64,000 nt of DNA from contig BEXV01000619.1 in assembly GCA_003118195.1 (NCBI GenBank), forward strand, positions 67,395 to 131,394, given 5' to 3'. Position numbers and translations under genes: made by a program. Position 1 is the first letter of the stretch. Each line of letters begins with the position of its first letter. Positions 12,888 to 60,905 of the stretch are shown piece after piece. The DNA is from Hemicentrotus pulcherrimus (lineage: Eukaryota > Echinodermata > Echinoidea > Camarodonta > Strongylocentrotidae). Below the pieces are notes generated by a model. It made no database searches. It worked only from the letters and a program-made list of their open reading frames with translations, and was not told the origin of the DNA.

Positions 12888-13110
12888 AGGAGGCACTATG
12901 AACATGAATGACAAAGAAAGCGGACAATTTATACAGTTTCTCAGGTAGACAAAGGAACATCCGATCACTGCTATTATGTAAAAATGTGTAGAACAGGTTT
13001 CACATGCATATTCACCTTTTTACATAATAGCAGTGAAGGGACGTTCCTTTGTCTACCTGAGGAACTGTATATTTTGTCCGCTTTCTTTGTCTGTCATGTT
13101 CATAGTGAGG
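12888..13110. repeat. Long hairpin element with about 75-bp arms
   Basis: The left arm includes CACTATGAACATGA, GACAAAGAAAGCGGAC and CAGGTAGACAAAGGAAC. The right arm (about 13025-13107) carries their reverse complements in mirror order: GTTCCTTTGTCTACCTG, GTCCGCTTTCTTTGTC and TCATGTTCATAGTG. TATTATGTAAAA also pairs with TTTTACATAATA near the loop. It is a palindromic non-autonomous element with no coding capacity. Confidence 0.85.
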
Positions 13111-15904
13111 GTCTCAACGCTGTGATTTGAAAGGTAGGCCAACCGGCGATTTTCTAGATGATCACCCTCCTCTAAGTAGTCATACAATCCGGAGAATACT
13201 ACCCGCTCAAGAAGTTTCGACGTATATAAAGGCAGACTGGAAAAAGGACGGTTACTCTAGAGAGCGGATGAATATAAGCGATCTTCTAAAGGCTTAGATA
13301 CGTTAATTTCTGTAAAATTTAAAGGAAAAATAACAAGAATCGGTACTGCAGTACGAAAACGAACTATCCGATAATCAACATAACTTTGAGAAGAACTTTT
13401 ACCAAAAGAAACAAAATCGGACGCACATTTGTGTGATTTTCACACAGGTATAGTCTTCCTTCCATAACATTTGTGAATGATGTTGCAATAAGTAGTATCT
13501 AAATTGTGCGTTGAGCACGGTTTGTAACCCGAAACTAGATCACCTCAGCGGCGATTGATATTTCGAAAAGGCAACCTGTTCTTTTCCACAATTTTGTTGA
13601 TCAGCGAACAATATTATTGTGAAGTATTCTAAAGACGTCCTTCTATTCCAATAATGGCAAAATCTCATATGTTGGCAGAGGGCAGTTACACAAAGGAAAC
13701 ACCCACATAATATTTACATGTATACAAAATTATCATTCATAGTTATTTGATCCCAATTTTCCTCATTACAAAGAGCAGACCGCAGTATTGTAATGAGTGT
13801 ATCGAACGAAATGCTCGAAGCAAGAGAGAAACTTTTCTTTGCAAGTTTAAAATCGAACCAGGTGCCGATCATCTTTGACTTCTTAGAATAATGTTACTGT
13901 AATGACAACAACCAGCATCAATTACAACAACAATATCAACAAAAGCAACATTAATGATGAAAATTATAATATCAATTACAACAAAACAATGATAATGATG
14001 ATAGTAACGTTATCATTAATGATGGTTTGGCTCTTTGACGTCTTAGTGTAATCTTAGCGTAATGACAACCAACAACAACATCAACAACAAGAATAACAAG
14101 AACAACAACGGCAACAAAAACAAACGATAATAATACAAATATAATATATGAAGATAATAATGATGATAATAATGATGATAGTAGTTGTAATGTTATTAAA
14201 ATGATAATAATAATAATAGTGATAGGGATACTTTTCTAACGTTCTTTATGTACTATGTTTCTTGGTGCCAAATCTAATCTTGTTATATATGTTAACTCTT
14301 TAAACTTTTGAACTGATGGAAGAAGGGGCTTGACACTTCAATGGTTACTTCAGTGGGAACATAACTCTAGTCCGGCTCAGACCTATGGGACCGAAAGGCC
14401 ACGACACAAGCAATATCTGTCTCATGGGGTTACATCCCAAGAGGCCGACAGCCTGCAAGAACGCCAACGTTTTGCTCGTGGGTCTTCCGTTAACTTTTTT
14501 TTGAGGTTCACCAAACTGACCGGTAATGCTGGAGAAGCCAGGTTTTATGGGCCTTTTTTCACTTTCCAAGTTTTCGATTATCTTAAATCCTGCAAGACCA
14601 ACATTGTTTTTTTTTTCCATATTGATTTCTTTGTTTATACTTCTCTCAGTTTCTTTACGTACATGTAAATGATATTTTAATTCCCCAGACTATCTTTAAT
14701 GGTACTAAATTATCAAGGAGGAGTCGTATCACAAATGGTATACGGACAATTTACAGCACTTTTAGTGTGTAAGTCAACACGAATACTTGAATGAATAGAT
14801 TTAGACGATAGATAGGTTACACGATCGAGGACTCATCAATACCGTCCGTTAACTCCTATCAATGGCGAAAATCGCGCTGTGCACGGCGGTGCCAGAATAC
14901 CTTTCATTCAATCTATACAAATGCATATTTGCGAGGTTCACGCCATTCAGAACCGAATAATGATATTCTTCAGCTCCAAAGGAAGCAAAAAACCTACTTC
15001 TAATCTGTTACCTTGTATTTTTTTTTGTATGGATATCTGTTAGTCATTATGGAAGAATCCCATGGCCAGTCTCCAGTTATGAAAGACCCCGTTGTTGGTT
15101 TCCGACCTTATAAGGTGGATATGAAAAACAGAGCTCACACAGTCATGTGACCTGATCTCCTAATAGAGCAGCTTTTGACCATACAACCAGATTTTGCTCG
15201 CAACAATATTGCAGGAGATTTAGAGTCTTTCCTATTGAGTTGAAGTCTGTCGTTGTACACCATATATACAAGCTCCAGGGAAACTATCGCTTTTCCTAAA
15301 ATTATACGAGGGGTTACATTTTATCGAGTATAAATGATTACATCAACTACACGATTTTAGCGCCATGTTGAGTTACGACTTGCTTTGTTCTGCTGCGGCT
15401 TAAACATGTTTACTGAGTGGTTCAGGCATTTAACGCCACCCAGGGACACGGTCCAAAATTCCCGAAAATAAATGTTTCAAAAATTGTTTAGTTGCATTAG
15501 TGACAATTTAATAAATTAGACAGGTTGAACATTTATTGAGGGTAAGACTGTTTTTATGTGACATGTGGGGCTTATTGAAAAGCGTGGCTTGTAATGGGGT
15601 AAGCCCCTCTTAAAACTTAATATTATGTTGGTAAAAGTAATTACTTATAATCATCAATAAAGAATGAAGCTGTGTGGATTTTCAACGTGTTTAACAAGGG
15701 AAATGACGAGGACAGGGTGCAAGGGCAAATGCAAATAGATAAATAGATGAAGAAACACAGTGAACAAAGATTAATGTCTTTTACATTTGAAGATTTAAGC
15801 AATTAGGCCTACAAAAATTGGACATGGATGGCAGCAATGTGAAACTTAAATTGAGCTATGCACCCTCCTTCTTTGATTTTGATTTTGATTTATATCATAA
15901 CAAC

Positions 15905-16142
15905 ACATATAGGCACACACCCCTCACAAACACGCACACATACATTCACACACACAAAAACACACTTTTTGTCCAATAGTTTTTTTTTGTAAATTGATTC
16001 CAAACAATACTAATCAATCTTAGAAATATAAAACTGTTGTTTTTCACACACCGCACGCACTCAGACACACACACCAACACACGCGCGCACCAACGCACAC
16101 ACACACACACACACACACACACCCATCCACGCACACACACGT
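15905..16142. repeat. (CA)n-rich microsatellite cluster
   Basis: Interrupted CA/GCAC runs, with the longest pure tract around 16096-16122. The minus-strand ORFs over it (Val-Cys repeats) are translations of the repeat. Confidence 0.85.
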
Positions 16143-17625
16143 ATACATATGCATAACAGAGAGAGAGAGAAAACAAAATAAAAGAGAAAGAGATGGAGAG
16201 AGATGACTGAGGGAGCAAGCTCACGATCAATTCTTCTTGTACCAAATGTAAGATTAAGGTTATCTAAAAACACACAAAAAAACGGTATAAGCTCAACACT
16301 CCTGGTTGTTTTCTGTTTTCAGGCCTTCCGCTATATTACCTTCTGAATATGTCTTTGGCATGCTTGAAATTAATCTCCAAGAAAAATATTTGCTCCATAC
16401 AGAGAATGAAAGGGAGAGATGGCACTTATAAAAGGCTGCATAAGGACAAAAAGCTTACAATCTGTAAAGAGATAAGCCTATAAGGTTGGGCTAATCGCAG
16501 CCCACCACAATAAGAAAAATATTTTAAAATGATAGAGAGAAACAACTCAGGGATTGGCATCATTTGTGATGAATACAGCGTTGGCTTTTCCCTCCAAGGC
16601 ATAGTAATAATGACATAGTCTTCCTGTTCTTATGGCCTAATGACCAGGCTGAATAGATGCGCCGCTGTAGGTCACCGGGCCGAGATGAATCAATGCAGAT
16701 CTTGACACTAAAAAAGGGAAACAAATAATATTCTTAAATAAATACGAAGTAAAGCAACCTGCTTCGAAGTTCCGCCTGAATACAAATGACAGGATTACCG
16801 TACTATTTCGTGTAAACGATATAGTAAGGACACAATCTAAAATACTTGTCTGAATTCCGCATAAATCAATGTCACATGATCTACACTTTACTCTAAAAGA
16901 GGAGTAATTCCTGTTATATAGGGCCATGCTCACGGGGCTTGCGTCTATGCAAAATGATATCACCTAAAGAATAATTTTGAAGTGTCGAACCCTTGCTTAC
17001 ATCAACTCAAAAGATTAAAAGATTATCATATATAACAAGATTAGATTTGGCGCTAAGAAACATACTATCAAAGAGCGTTAGAAAAAAAATGGTTCATCTC
17101 TGCCTCTTGATATACAATAGGCCTTACAAAAATGTTCAAGAGATATATAAATGAAGATATTCTTGGCATGATGTAATGCCTTTTTAGCATGACATGTCCG
17201 TCAGAAAAGTTAACTTCTACCCCATTGCTTTCTCTCTCTCTCTCTGTCTCTCACTTGTTCTCTCTCACTCTACTTCCTATTGTGCTATAACAATATTACA
17301 AGGAAATGCAACATATACATACAACATAACCCTTTCCTGACGGACTGACAGAAATGATTTGATTTATGATGATGTAAAACCACAGGATCACAAAACTAAC
17401 CATATTAATTTAAACCATAACTTATGATCGAAAATATTAACCATATCAAACTATTTTTTTTCCGCTGTGGAAGTTGACGTCCCTGCCAAGAATCGGTGAT
17501 GCAGACATTTGCCCTGTAATACAAAGCTTATAGTAATTGATCGAACGATTGATTGGCAGATCGTTCGATCTCTTGATTATAGATAACGATCAATAGACCA
17601 GTTACTAGACAACACATGGTACATA

Positions 17626-17835
17626 ATATGACCCCGAAAATCCACGTATCTTTTTCACACGGAGAAAACCAACTTCGTGCCTTTTAGAATACCCATATCA
17701 AAAGTCATGGATGTGCTTCATAATACAGTTTGTTTGCACTCCAGAGAAGAATACACCCACTTGTGTATCATAGAATATACCGTCAGTGCATTATTGAATT
17801 ATGATTATCCAACTTTCATGAGCACACACCCATTA
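17626..17835. repeat. Diverged dispersed repeat, related to 51345-51990
   Basis: Blocks GACCCC, AATATCCAC-like, TTTTTCACA, CTTTTAGAA and ACTTGTGTATCAT recur in the same order at about 51345-51540 and again at 51718-51900. Divergence is high, so copy limits are approximate. Confidence 0.4.
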
Positions 17836-19083
17836 TTAATCTGGGTTTAACAACTTTGGAGCAAATTATCATTATCTACCTAGACGCAGATTGCATCTCC
17901 GAACTGGTCTATTACAAAAGAGCAAACCATCTCTAACTAGTCTTTGAGTGACAGGGCCTTGAATAATAAGATTTGCGCTACAAGCCGACAGAAGTTTTGA
18001 CAAAACAATTTTTCCCGTATGCCATTTCTATTATTCTACAGCCCACGTGATATTAGAGCTCATGGCATGAAAAAACAAGCAATAAAGTGTGATTAATATG
18101 GTGATCTCACTTTGCTCAGCCTACGAATGCAAAGATACTCCCACGCTAGCAATTTTGATTGCTTGACGCATGGTGGATTGTGACTAAATCAATAAACATA
18201 TCCAGATTCACATTCGGACCACAACATTGATGAATGCGGATTATCGAAATCTGTATGACTTTGTCATTTCATATGCACTGCGTCAACATCAACTTCTCTT
18301 ATTTTTAACCTGAGAGTTAAAGGGATAGAAACAAGTTATCTAACAGCAACAACGCACACAATCCAACAGGAAAACTTGTTTACACCAACCCTCAAATCAT
18401 TCAGAAAATTGTTCTAGGGATTCATAACCGATACAAAACCCACCAACAACTAGATCGCTAATCTCAGTTTCTCATCAAATATTTGAGAGTGGAAGTTTAC
18501 AGTAAATCGTGCCATCCTGCATACAGCAGCGCACGATTTGAATTTGAATTGAACTGAATATGCTCTACATTCGATAAAGAAGGGAATCATTGCACAAAAT
18601 ATGCGAACAACCATTCACCAAAGAAAGCAAACAGATATTGCCGTTGTAGCAACCCTTGTTCCACTTGCTACAGTCAGTGTCTGTATATAAGACTCACATA
18701 TAGAAACTTAGTGACCCAAGCGAACGCATTTTACTAAATTCTTTTGTAAAACCTAACTTTTGGTTCTATGGCAATATCTTTGGTTAACTGATTCATATTG
18801 CTTTATCAATGTTTTTCCCTTGTCCGTGTGTTTTTTCATCGATAAAGGAGGAATCCTTCAGAAGAAAAACGCACCATGACATTCAATCATGTAGGCAGAC
18901 ATCGACGATATAAACATAACATTTTCGATAATATAGTGTACAAAGTACAAACATTTTGTTAGAAAAAAAATCAAGTAGAGGTTACAATTTTCAGATTGCA
19001 AAGGCCGGAAACAAGATTTTGTCGAAGAAGTGGCTAACTGCAACATGTTGATGTCCGTCACGCTGACCATAAAAGGCGTTACA

Positions 19084-19236
19084 AAACTATTACTACTGCT
19101 ACTACCACTGCTACTACTACCACTTCTACTACCACTGCTGATATTACTATTGCTACTACTATTACAACTACTACTACTATTATTTCTGTTAATACTACTA
19201 CTACTACTTCTACTACTTCTACTACTTCTACTACTA
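19084..19236. repeat. Degenerate (ACT)n trinucleotide tract
   Basis: Imperfect ACT/CTA/CTG repeat. Poly-Leu and poly-Ser ORFs on the two strands are translations of the repeat, not genes. Confidence 0.9.
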
Positions 19237-19781
19237 AAAAACCGTAATTTGATCAAAATAGGTTGCAATCTCGCCGTTGCCTATATAACACATGTGAAAC
19301 AAGTCGAACTTCGGACTCAGTTTGCCAAGCGATTGTAAGGCTATAGGTCAAGCACACGAAGGATAAGAAGCATGAATTATCATAGATCACTTCTGCTTGG
19401 TTCATTATGTCCATTTCATCCAACCCCCACCGTAATTTTTCCATCTAGTAAAAGCAAACATTTTGCCGAGGTAAGAAAAAACATGAATATTCATGATCAC
19501 CATGGACTATTCGATTATTTACAGAGGGGTGTAATTGTGCACCACATTAAACTCCCCTACTTTAAGTCAAGTATTCGATTGTATTATGTAGATTGGTAGG
19601 TTTATTTCAATAACTATTTAATTATCAGATCAATGATAGTAAAGATATGGAAAATGTTCTTGTATTTTATATTTAGCAAAGCAATCTCACATACAGATTC
19701 ACTATCAAGTGTCGTCATATCCGCCGATTGTCGTCTGCTATATACGTCCAGCGAGCGAAAATGAGACAACCGGAGCAATAT

Positions 19782-20078
19782 GTACTACCGTACTACTACT
19801 ACTACTACTACTACTACTAATACTGCTACTACCACTGCTACTACATGTACTTCTATTTTAGTACTGCTTTTGATAAAACCACTGCTACTACTACTACTAT
19901 TACTATTGCTACTGCTACTGCTACTACAACTACTGCTCCTGCTGCTGCTACTTTTACCACATACTGCGGCTGCTACTACAACTATTACAACAACTACTAC
20001 TACTACTACTACTACTACTTTTACTGCTACTACTACTACTACTACTACTACTTCCTCTACTACTACTACTACTACTAT

Positions 20079-20109
<31 letters not shown>

Positions 20110-20190
20110 TCCACTACTACTGATACTACTACCACTACCACTACTCTTACCACTACCAGTGTTGCTGCTTCTACCAATACTACTATATAA
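19782..20190. repeat. About 400-bp (ACT)n trinucleotide tract
   Basis: A long imperfect ACT repeat with ACC, GCT and TTT variants. It lies about 1 kb upstream of the fibropellin-like first exon. Poly-Thr, poly-Leu, poly-Tyr and poly-Val frames here are repeat shadows. Confidence 0.92.
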
Positions 20191-20949
20191 TACACACGCA
20201 CTAAGATACCAACAGTTATTTCCTCATTTCCCTACATTTAAAGATTAAGATATCTTTTTATTTTTTATTTTTTTGTTTCTTTTTTTTTATATGTGCTCCT
20301 GATCGATAATGCTTTGACCATGACATGCCTCATTATTAATCTTCAAATTATAGTATCCAGGACTATTCCAACAACGATAAAATGCAGATGTAAATGGGAG
20401 ATGCCGAGATGGTGCTTTGCAATAAACGGGACACTAACGAAAAAGGGTATCATATATCATATCACTAATACTAAGCTCATACATTTCCTTCTTCACAATC
20501 TTCAAAGTTTTTAAGTAAATATTCTTCAGTGATAAATATCATAGTTTTATCGCCGTAATTCATATCACAGGGCGGTAAGCAGGTCTTCGTATCTGTGAGA
20601 AAAGATGGTTGTGTTTGAATACATTATCGATCACCTCCGGTGTTGTAGTACCCTTAATACCGCACCTCTTTGAATTGTTGTCCCACTGAATTAATCGCAG
20701 ATCAACAGTTCAAATGAATAGGCCCCGCATAAACAACTTGTCTGAAAAGGCAGTTATTGAAAGACTATTTCATCATAAGATGCGGTCGACCGCTCGCTCT
20801 GAAAGAGAAATTATTTTGACATGATCAGGTAGAGGGTGCAGCAGAATCTGATTCAAACCTGACAAAATAGAATTTCATTATCTCAACTTGAATGAGAGGG
20901 ATCCATTTCGATTGCACGCATTGTCTCCACACATGAGTTCAAGGCTTGG

Positions 20950-21158
20950 CATCGTGATTGGATAACGTTGGAACTCGCGCATGCGCATTCCTTCATCGAT
21001 CAGCCTTCAGGACTGAGGCGCGGTCGGGCAGACCCGCACTTGACGCCTTGCACCTGTGGACGTCGAAGTACTGGAACGTTTGGGCCCGAAGATACGTGTT
21101 AAAGAAGAAGTGTCAAAGTTTGTTGGCTTTCCCCCATATCTGTGGACATATAGCCACG
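20950..21158 (+). promoter_or_regulatory. Putative promoter and 5'UTR of the fibropellin-like gene
   Basis: GC content rises sharply from about 20970 compared with the AT-rich flank. An inverted CCAAT box (ATTGG, 20957-20961) is followed by the palindrome GCGCATGCGC (20977-20986), which fits the NRF1 consensus core YGCGCAYGCGCR. No TATA box is evident. The ATG at 21159 is the first ATG in the signal-peptide frame and has A at position -3. A transcription start between the NRF1-like site and 21159 would leave a short 5'UTR. This is inferred from sequence only. Confidence 0.45.
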
Positions 21159-55351
<34,193 letters not shown>

Positions 55352-55412
55352 GGAGCGGATGTTGTAGTTGTAACAGATCAAAATTAAGAGCTTACCTTAT
55401 TACTGATATGGA

Positions 55413-55418
55413 AATAAA
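55413..55418 (+). terminator. Candidate polyadenylation signal AATAAA
   Basis: AATAAA lies 62 bases after the stop codon. This would give a short 3'UTR. Other signals further downstream are possible. Confidence 0.4.
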
Positions 55419-56699
55419 TGAATGTAGATCACTAGGGTGAAGGGATATCGCTTTTTCTATTTTTTCCTAAATATTTTTTTTCTCTAAATAATGAATATTA
55501 AAATTAACGTCCGAAGTTAACAATGTGAACAATACAACGGTAGTGTTTATGTTTTTGAATTTCCTTTAATATATATTTACACCTCTCATAATGCTTTTGA
55601 TCGTATGTTTGCTTTCGGAATTACTCCAATACACACTTTAAATAGAAATGTCATTCAAAATTATTCTTGATTCTTTTAAAGGTCGTTGTAACTTCCATTG
55701 ATATGTATTTGATACATCTTGTAATAACCAAATATTTTTTCTTCATCTGAGGCATAAATATGCAGAAAAGAAAAATGGTAGCATTCCTTTTTATAAGATA
55801 AAAGTATAAATGACATTGTATTTTTTTCCCCTTGCTATTTGCGCAGAGTAAATATGAATATAGAGTAAAATTATAAGGAATTTGTACCGCAAAATCGAGT
55901 AAAAACCTGATGTGTGTGCTCCTGTCCATTACGTAGCATTTAGAGAGATATCAGGAAAAGACAGATTATTTTAGTTATTATAAGCCTTTTAGCTAGCTGA
56001 TTTGTAGGTGTATATGTAGCAGTACTATGCAAAACTTTATATTGTGTACATACGAACGAGTCTTTCATATTTTTGTACTCCAAATTTGAATTAAAAAAAA
56101 ATTGTGTAAATGGTTTGGGATGACTTTGTACAACCTTGCAAAAGGACACATTATTGATATCTGATTCTGTTTCGGCTTTCCAAAGAGTTTCAGCCATAAT
56201 CAAGAAACTGCTTTCACCGGTAATGTGTGATAAGTAATATTCGTCTCCGGCTCCTTATCGAAAGAAGAAGAATCTTCATAATAACGGAACCAGTGCCCCT
56301 AGTCTTTCATTAGCAAAGCATTTTTTCTTTTAAAAGTATTATCACATAGGCTAATTGTTTTGACGCAATTAAACCTTTATTTGAAACACTTTGATTTATT
56401 GCCTCTGCCGTGAACAGGGAAAGCAAATGAAACCTCCCAAAGTGGGAATAATGTTTTCATTCAGTTTAAGTATTGGTTCAATGATGGTGAATCATAATCA
56501 TACAACTGTTTATGTTACCTTCTTTTGGGCATTGATTTAATAAATCATGGAACATATTTTCTACTCACCGTATTCATTTTTTTAGCTAAAATGTATTTGC
56601 AGTAACCTAATAAGTAATATGAAATGGAAATCTAAAGGGTATTTTTGCTCACCAAAGGAGAATGGTTAGAGAATTATGCTACTAGGAGAAATTAGGGGT

Positions 56700-56885
56700 C
56701 TTACTTTAGAAGAGAAGAGAAACAAAGAAAAAGACGAAGAGAAAGAGAGAGGGGGGCTCCTTGCCTTATATAAATAAAACGAGAATAAATTAGAAAACAG
56801 AGACAAAGAGAGAGAGAGAGAGAAAAAAAGAAAGAGCAAGCGAGAGAGAGAGAGGGAGAGAGAGAGAGAGAGGAAGGGAGGGATG
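56700..56885. repeat. GA-rich microsatellite
   Basis: Imperfect (GA)n and (GAAA)n over about 180 bp. Ser-Leu-rich ORFs on the minus strand are shadows. Confidence 0.9.
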
Positions 56886-58012
56886 TAGAGTAGTGACACG
56901 GGGCGCGTGAGAAGTATGAAAAGACTTGGGACGGCCCAAAATAAAAGGAAAACCCAAAATGTTGTCGTTTATATTACCATTCAAAAATATTCGTATATAA
57001 TATGCGCGTGCGCGTGCGAATGGCGGCTTCCATATCCACCCAGACCACATTTAAAAGACGTGTTTAAAATGTACAGAATGTTCTGGTACTGTAAGTGTAA
57101 CAAAAATAAATATGCACAAATCACAATAAATAAACGCGTGAATTAAAGATAGCAGGCCTTTTCAATGGGATGTCGATGAGCTTGTACTTATGCAGGGTGT
57201 ATGACGGTTTCATGGAACGTTGCCCTGGTTACCTATTATCTGATCCACCTGCTCGGAAGAATGGCATCTCTATCGAAAGGATCCACTTTGCACAAAATAG
57301 TTGTCACTATGTCTGTAAAGCCTCTGGTCAGCTTTTGAGCTGACAGGAAAATCCTTTGTTCATTAAAGAAGCTGGCCTGAAATGGGTTAACAGGTCTATT
57401 GTGTTGTTTCCAGCGACAATTTACTATAAGTTGATTAAATGTAATTACGGGCGCTTTATTTGAACCCACAACTTCCACCCTGCTTCTTATCAATAGGTGA
57501 GAAATGTTTACTTCTCAGTTCTGTAAGTATTTTGACGTTTCTAAACTTACATTGCGATTATATGAATGAGATGGGGTGTAAGTTTCAGCAGAATATTAAG
57601 GATATTTAGAATGTTAACAAAATAGCAATGTGGGTTGTCAGTATTTCTTCTCCTTCTTCTGCGTCATAATCCGCCTCCTTCACTCATGAAGATTCTTGCA
57701 GATGAAAGGGGTGTGTGTGTCACAAAGGTCGTGATGTGCTGAGTGTCCAATTTACATAGGTGCAAGTCTTGAACAAAAAGTTTGTCATTTTCTCAATGGT
57801 GTGGTTCATGGGCTGTTTGTGTACATTCGTTTTACGTAGAAAATGATAACAATCTACCAACCTACCAAGCTAGATAAGGAGCCTTGGGCGTCATCCATTG
57901 AAACGTGCGAACATGATAATGAGGATACGTAAACCGAACATGATTTCGCAGGGGAATGATAACGCCCTTGCAATTATATTTGTAGGGGGAATAGTAGGGA
58001 TCGTGTTGAAGA

Positions 58013-58034
58013 TATATATATATATATATATATA
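58013..58034. repeat. (TA)n microsatellite
   Basis: About ten TA dinucleotides. Confidence 0.9.
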
Positions 58035-58329
58035 AGGTAAGGAGCATGTCTAGAAATAGACACCCAATTTTAAACATAATACTCTTAAATAGAAGCTTGA
58101 CGATCCAACACTGTCCAATGTAACTCCAATAATGACGGATCCACCACACCCCTATAGATTCATTTTAACCGCTCAGGAATCAGTTTGTCATGAGTGTATC
58201 AAGAACCCGGAGAGATAGATTAAGAGACTCCTTTATTCATCACGTACGATGCACATTCATAACAAGGAACAGGCATTTACATAATGTAATCAATTTTAAT
58301 GCGTTTGTCTTTGCTTAGTGCCTCATTAC

Positions 58330-58486
58330 AAATTATTTCATTCACCTGTCACAAATAAACGTATTTCAATAAATACATTAGTTGTTGTTAGGTAGGATAA
58401 ACATGTCCTAACAGCACGTAAGGTATTCACTTCGCATTCTGACTACTGAAATACAATTATTCCTAACAGGTGAATGAAATAATAAC
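58330..58486. repeat. Hairpin element, about 45-bp imperfect arms
   Basis: ATTATTTCATTCACCTGT (from about 58334) is mirrored by ACAGGTGAATGAAATAAT (about 58468-58485). Inside them GTATTTCA pairs with TGAAATAC. Small palindromic non-autonomous element. Confidence 0.7.
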
Positions 58487-58615
58487 AAAATATTACAGTT
58501 CCATGCATTAAACCTGAATACATGACGAAAATGGCATATTCTCATTTGTAAACAGTAGGCCCACGTGAGTTCCTTTCTCCTGCTCGCGCCGTCTTACTCC
58601 CATCCTCTTTCTTTC

Positions 58616-58660
58616 TATCTCTCTCTCTCTCTCTCTCTCTCTCCCTCTCTCTCTCCCCTT
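58616..58660. repeat. (CT)n microsatellite
   Basis: Nearly pure CT run with a few CCCT interruptions. Confidence 0.92.
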
Positions 58661-60594
58661 CTCTTTTTATTACCTATTTCAGCTAACAATCATATATGTC
58701 TATAAATGCACTCATCATGTGACTCAATATCCGAGAGCCAGATGCTTTATTGTTTACTTTAGCCTACTTTTAGACGTCATTTATTTAACGTCCTTGTGGC
58801 TCTTCGCCACAAGATATAGAGTTTTTTTTTCTTCAATTTTTTGAGTGTATTTATCACCAAACTTTCGTTGTATTATTGGATGTGGACAATAATACCTGAA
58901 CCTTTCATTTTGTAATAGGTAATGTTGGGATTATTCAAACACACGCATTGGACATTTGATATTCATAGATATATTGGAAGAGCTCGCCAGTAATAGGCCG
59001 TTTTCGTAATGTAACTAAATTTGATGTTTAGGCTATGCCTTTATGCTTTAAGTATATAAATGTGGGAACATTATGAAATGGCCTATTCATACTCGACGAC
59101 TATTCATGTGTCAATAAAAAGAAAGTTAAGATGGTCAATGGACGGGTCGACATAAGCTTCATTTTACAAAGCGATACAATTTATATAATTTAATTACAGA
59201 CTAAAGAAGTGATCATTTGCACCTCAAGGAAATGGCAATACTCAATATTGCACTATTCTAATTTAAGCTAAATTGAGTTAAACCTGACAATGGTCTAAGA
59301 TCAGTATTTACTAAAGGATAATTTTAATCGACCTCAGACCAACTTCTTTTAATAAACCCGATTTCGAACAATAACTTGAGCCCAACGTACGATGTAAAAT
59401 TAAAAATAATACAGGCCTCTATTAACAAAAATGTTGGAATGAAAATGCCCCCCTTTCCGCATGCACAGCATTTCGGGGCTGTAGAGGTTGACCAGAAAGC
59501 ACCTTTTTAGTGTTTTGTAGGGATGAACTAAAACCTTTTCTCGAGTATTTTTTCTTCAATAAGACGTTAACGTTTCGGTTCACTATATTACGCATTTGCA
59601 GATAGGATCATGGAAATCAGTTCAAAATGATATCGATCAATGCTCATGTTGCGTTAAAGTTCAAGGATATATTTATCTATATCTTTTTCAATATTTATGT
59701 ATCACCTATCGAGATGTGTTTATGGCCTTGAGCTGATACTGTAATTTTGGCTCCTCCGTTTAATGGGATCACCCACAACTATGACATGGATTAATACCAT
59801 GTATTATAGATTATAGTATGAAAAACATTACTCCCCGTTCTAGTGTAACGTTTGCCATATTAGAACGAAATATATCAAACTGTGCGCGAAAATGTACATA
59901 ATGACGGATCCATTTACACCTCGCAGTATTTAAAGCAACCGTCCTTGCCCTTTATTCGTGCACGAATCTCCTTCACTGATTATAACTTACATACACTATT
60001 CGGAGACACCGCTGATACGAAAAGTCAAACACAATGTTTCCCTTTTCCCCCATGAATTTTATTGTTTGATAAAAAAACAGTGATATTTATTTCAATCTAG
60101 AAACTTAGTTTACAACGGAAACAATTGAAAAGTATCCCCCAAAGAGCACTTGAGTATCTATTATTGGAATAACATCTCGAATGAATGATATATAAACCAG
60201 TAATATGAACACAATATAAGTTTGAATTACTTTTTATTTGCATGTGAACAGGCCTGTAGTTTTTTTTTAAAGGATTGATTCAGTGCCCTCTGAATTGACG
60301 TAAATAACGGAGAGTCTTTAACTTTTACCTCTTTCAAAAAACGACGTAAAGCATATTGAAATACATGATGCAAACAAGTTGGGTATTCCTGGTTATTTTG
60401 CTAATAGCTCAATTTCCTTCTTCATTGTGTAACCTATTCCAAATGTCTAAACTGATTTCCCAACTGATTTATATATGACACCAGCGTGATCAAGAGAATG
60501 GAGTCTGTCTGGTATCCCAAAACTTACCCCCCCCCCATATATATCATTCATAGTGCGTTGGCTTAGGAGATTGTTTGCTTCATTGTTTGAATGA

Positions 60595-60905
60595 TGATTA
60601 TATTAAGCGGTTGATTGGCTGATTGATAGACCAGTTGATTGGTTGATGGATTATATTTGATTGATGAGTTCAATAAGTGATTGGATGATCAGTTGATTGC
60701 TTGATCGATTGTCGTTTTCCTGATTGGATGGGTGATTGATAGTTCGTTGATTGGTTGATTCGTCGGGCGACATGCTTTTCATCGGTTCGATGGTTGGTTC
60801 ATTGGTTCAGTGATTGGTTATCCGATTGAAAATAAATTGGATGCTTGGTTACATGTCTTTGGGACATTTGACTGATTGGTAAATTGATCGATTAATTGAT
60901 TATTT
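60595..60905. repeat. Degenerate (TTGATTGG)-type tandem repeat
   Basis: About 300 bp of drifting 4-8 bp units (TGATTGGTTGAT, TTGATTGATAG, GATTGGATG). No coding potential. Confidence 0.75.

Larger units (their letters stand above)
13111..19080. other. Intergenic stretch, no supported gene
   Basis: Contains an A/C-rich AAC-AAT tract (about 13890-14220) in which a segment starting GACNTCTTAG appears twice. It also has (CA)n clusters at 15905-16142 and a CT run at 17230-17260. A few 60-110-codon ORFs overlap these tracts or lack any homology I recognise. No exon with framed splice sites is seen. Confidence 0.45.

Noticed and set aside
14330..14668. Overlapping frames of 112 (+) and 91 (−) codons
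   Set aside because: No recognisable domain, ends in poly-Phe over T runs, and no framed splice sites. Kept only as part of the non-coding stretch.
15946..16273. Minus-strand Cys-Val-rich frames
   Set aside because: Shadows of a (CA)n microsatellite.
19030..20201. Long poly-Leu, poly-Ser, poly-Thr and poly-Val frames
   Set aside because: Translations of (ACT)n trinucleotide tracts; open on several frames and both strands with no non-repeat part.
58800..58822. Short hairpin CTTGTGG...CCACAAG resembling an RNA stem-loop
   Set aside because: Seven-base stem, not the histone stem-loop consensus, and no gene ends there.
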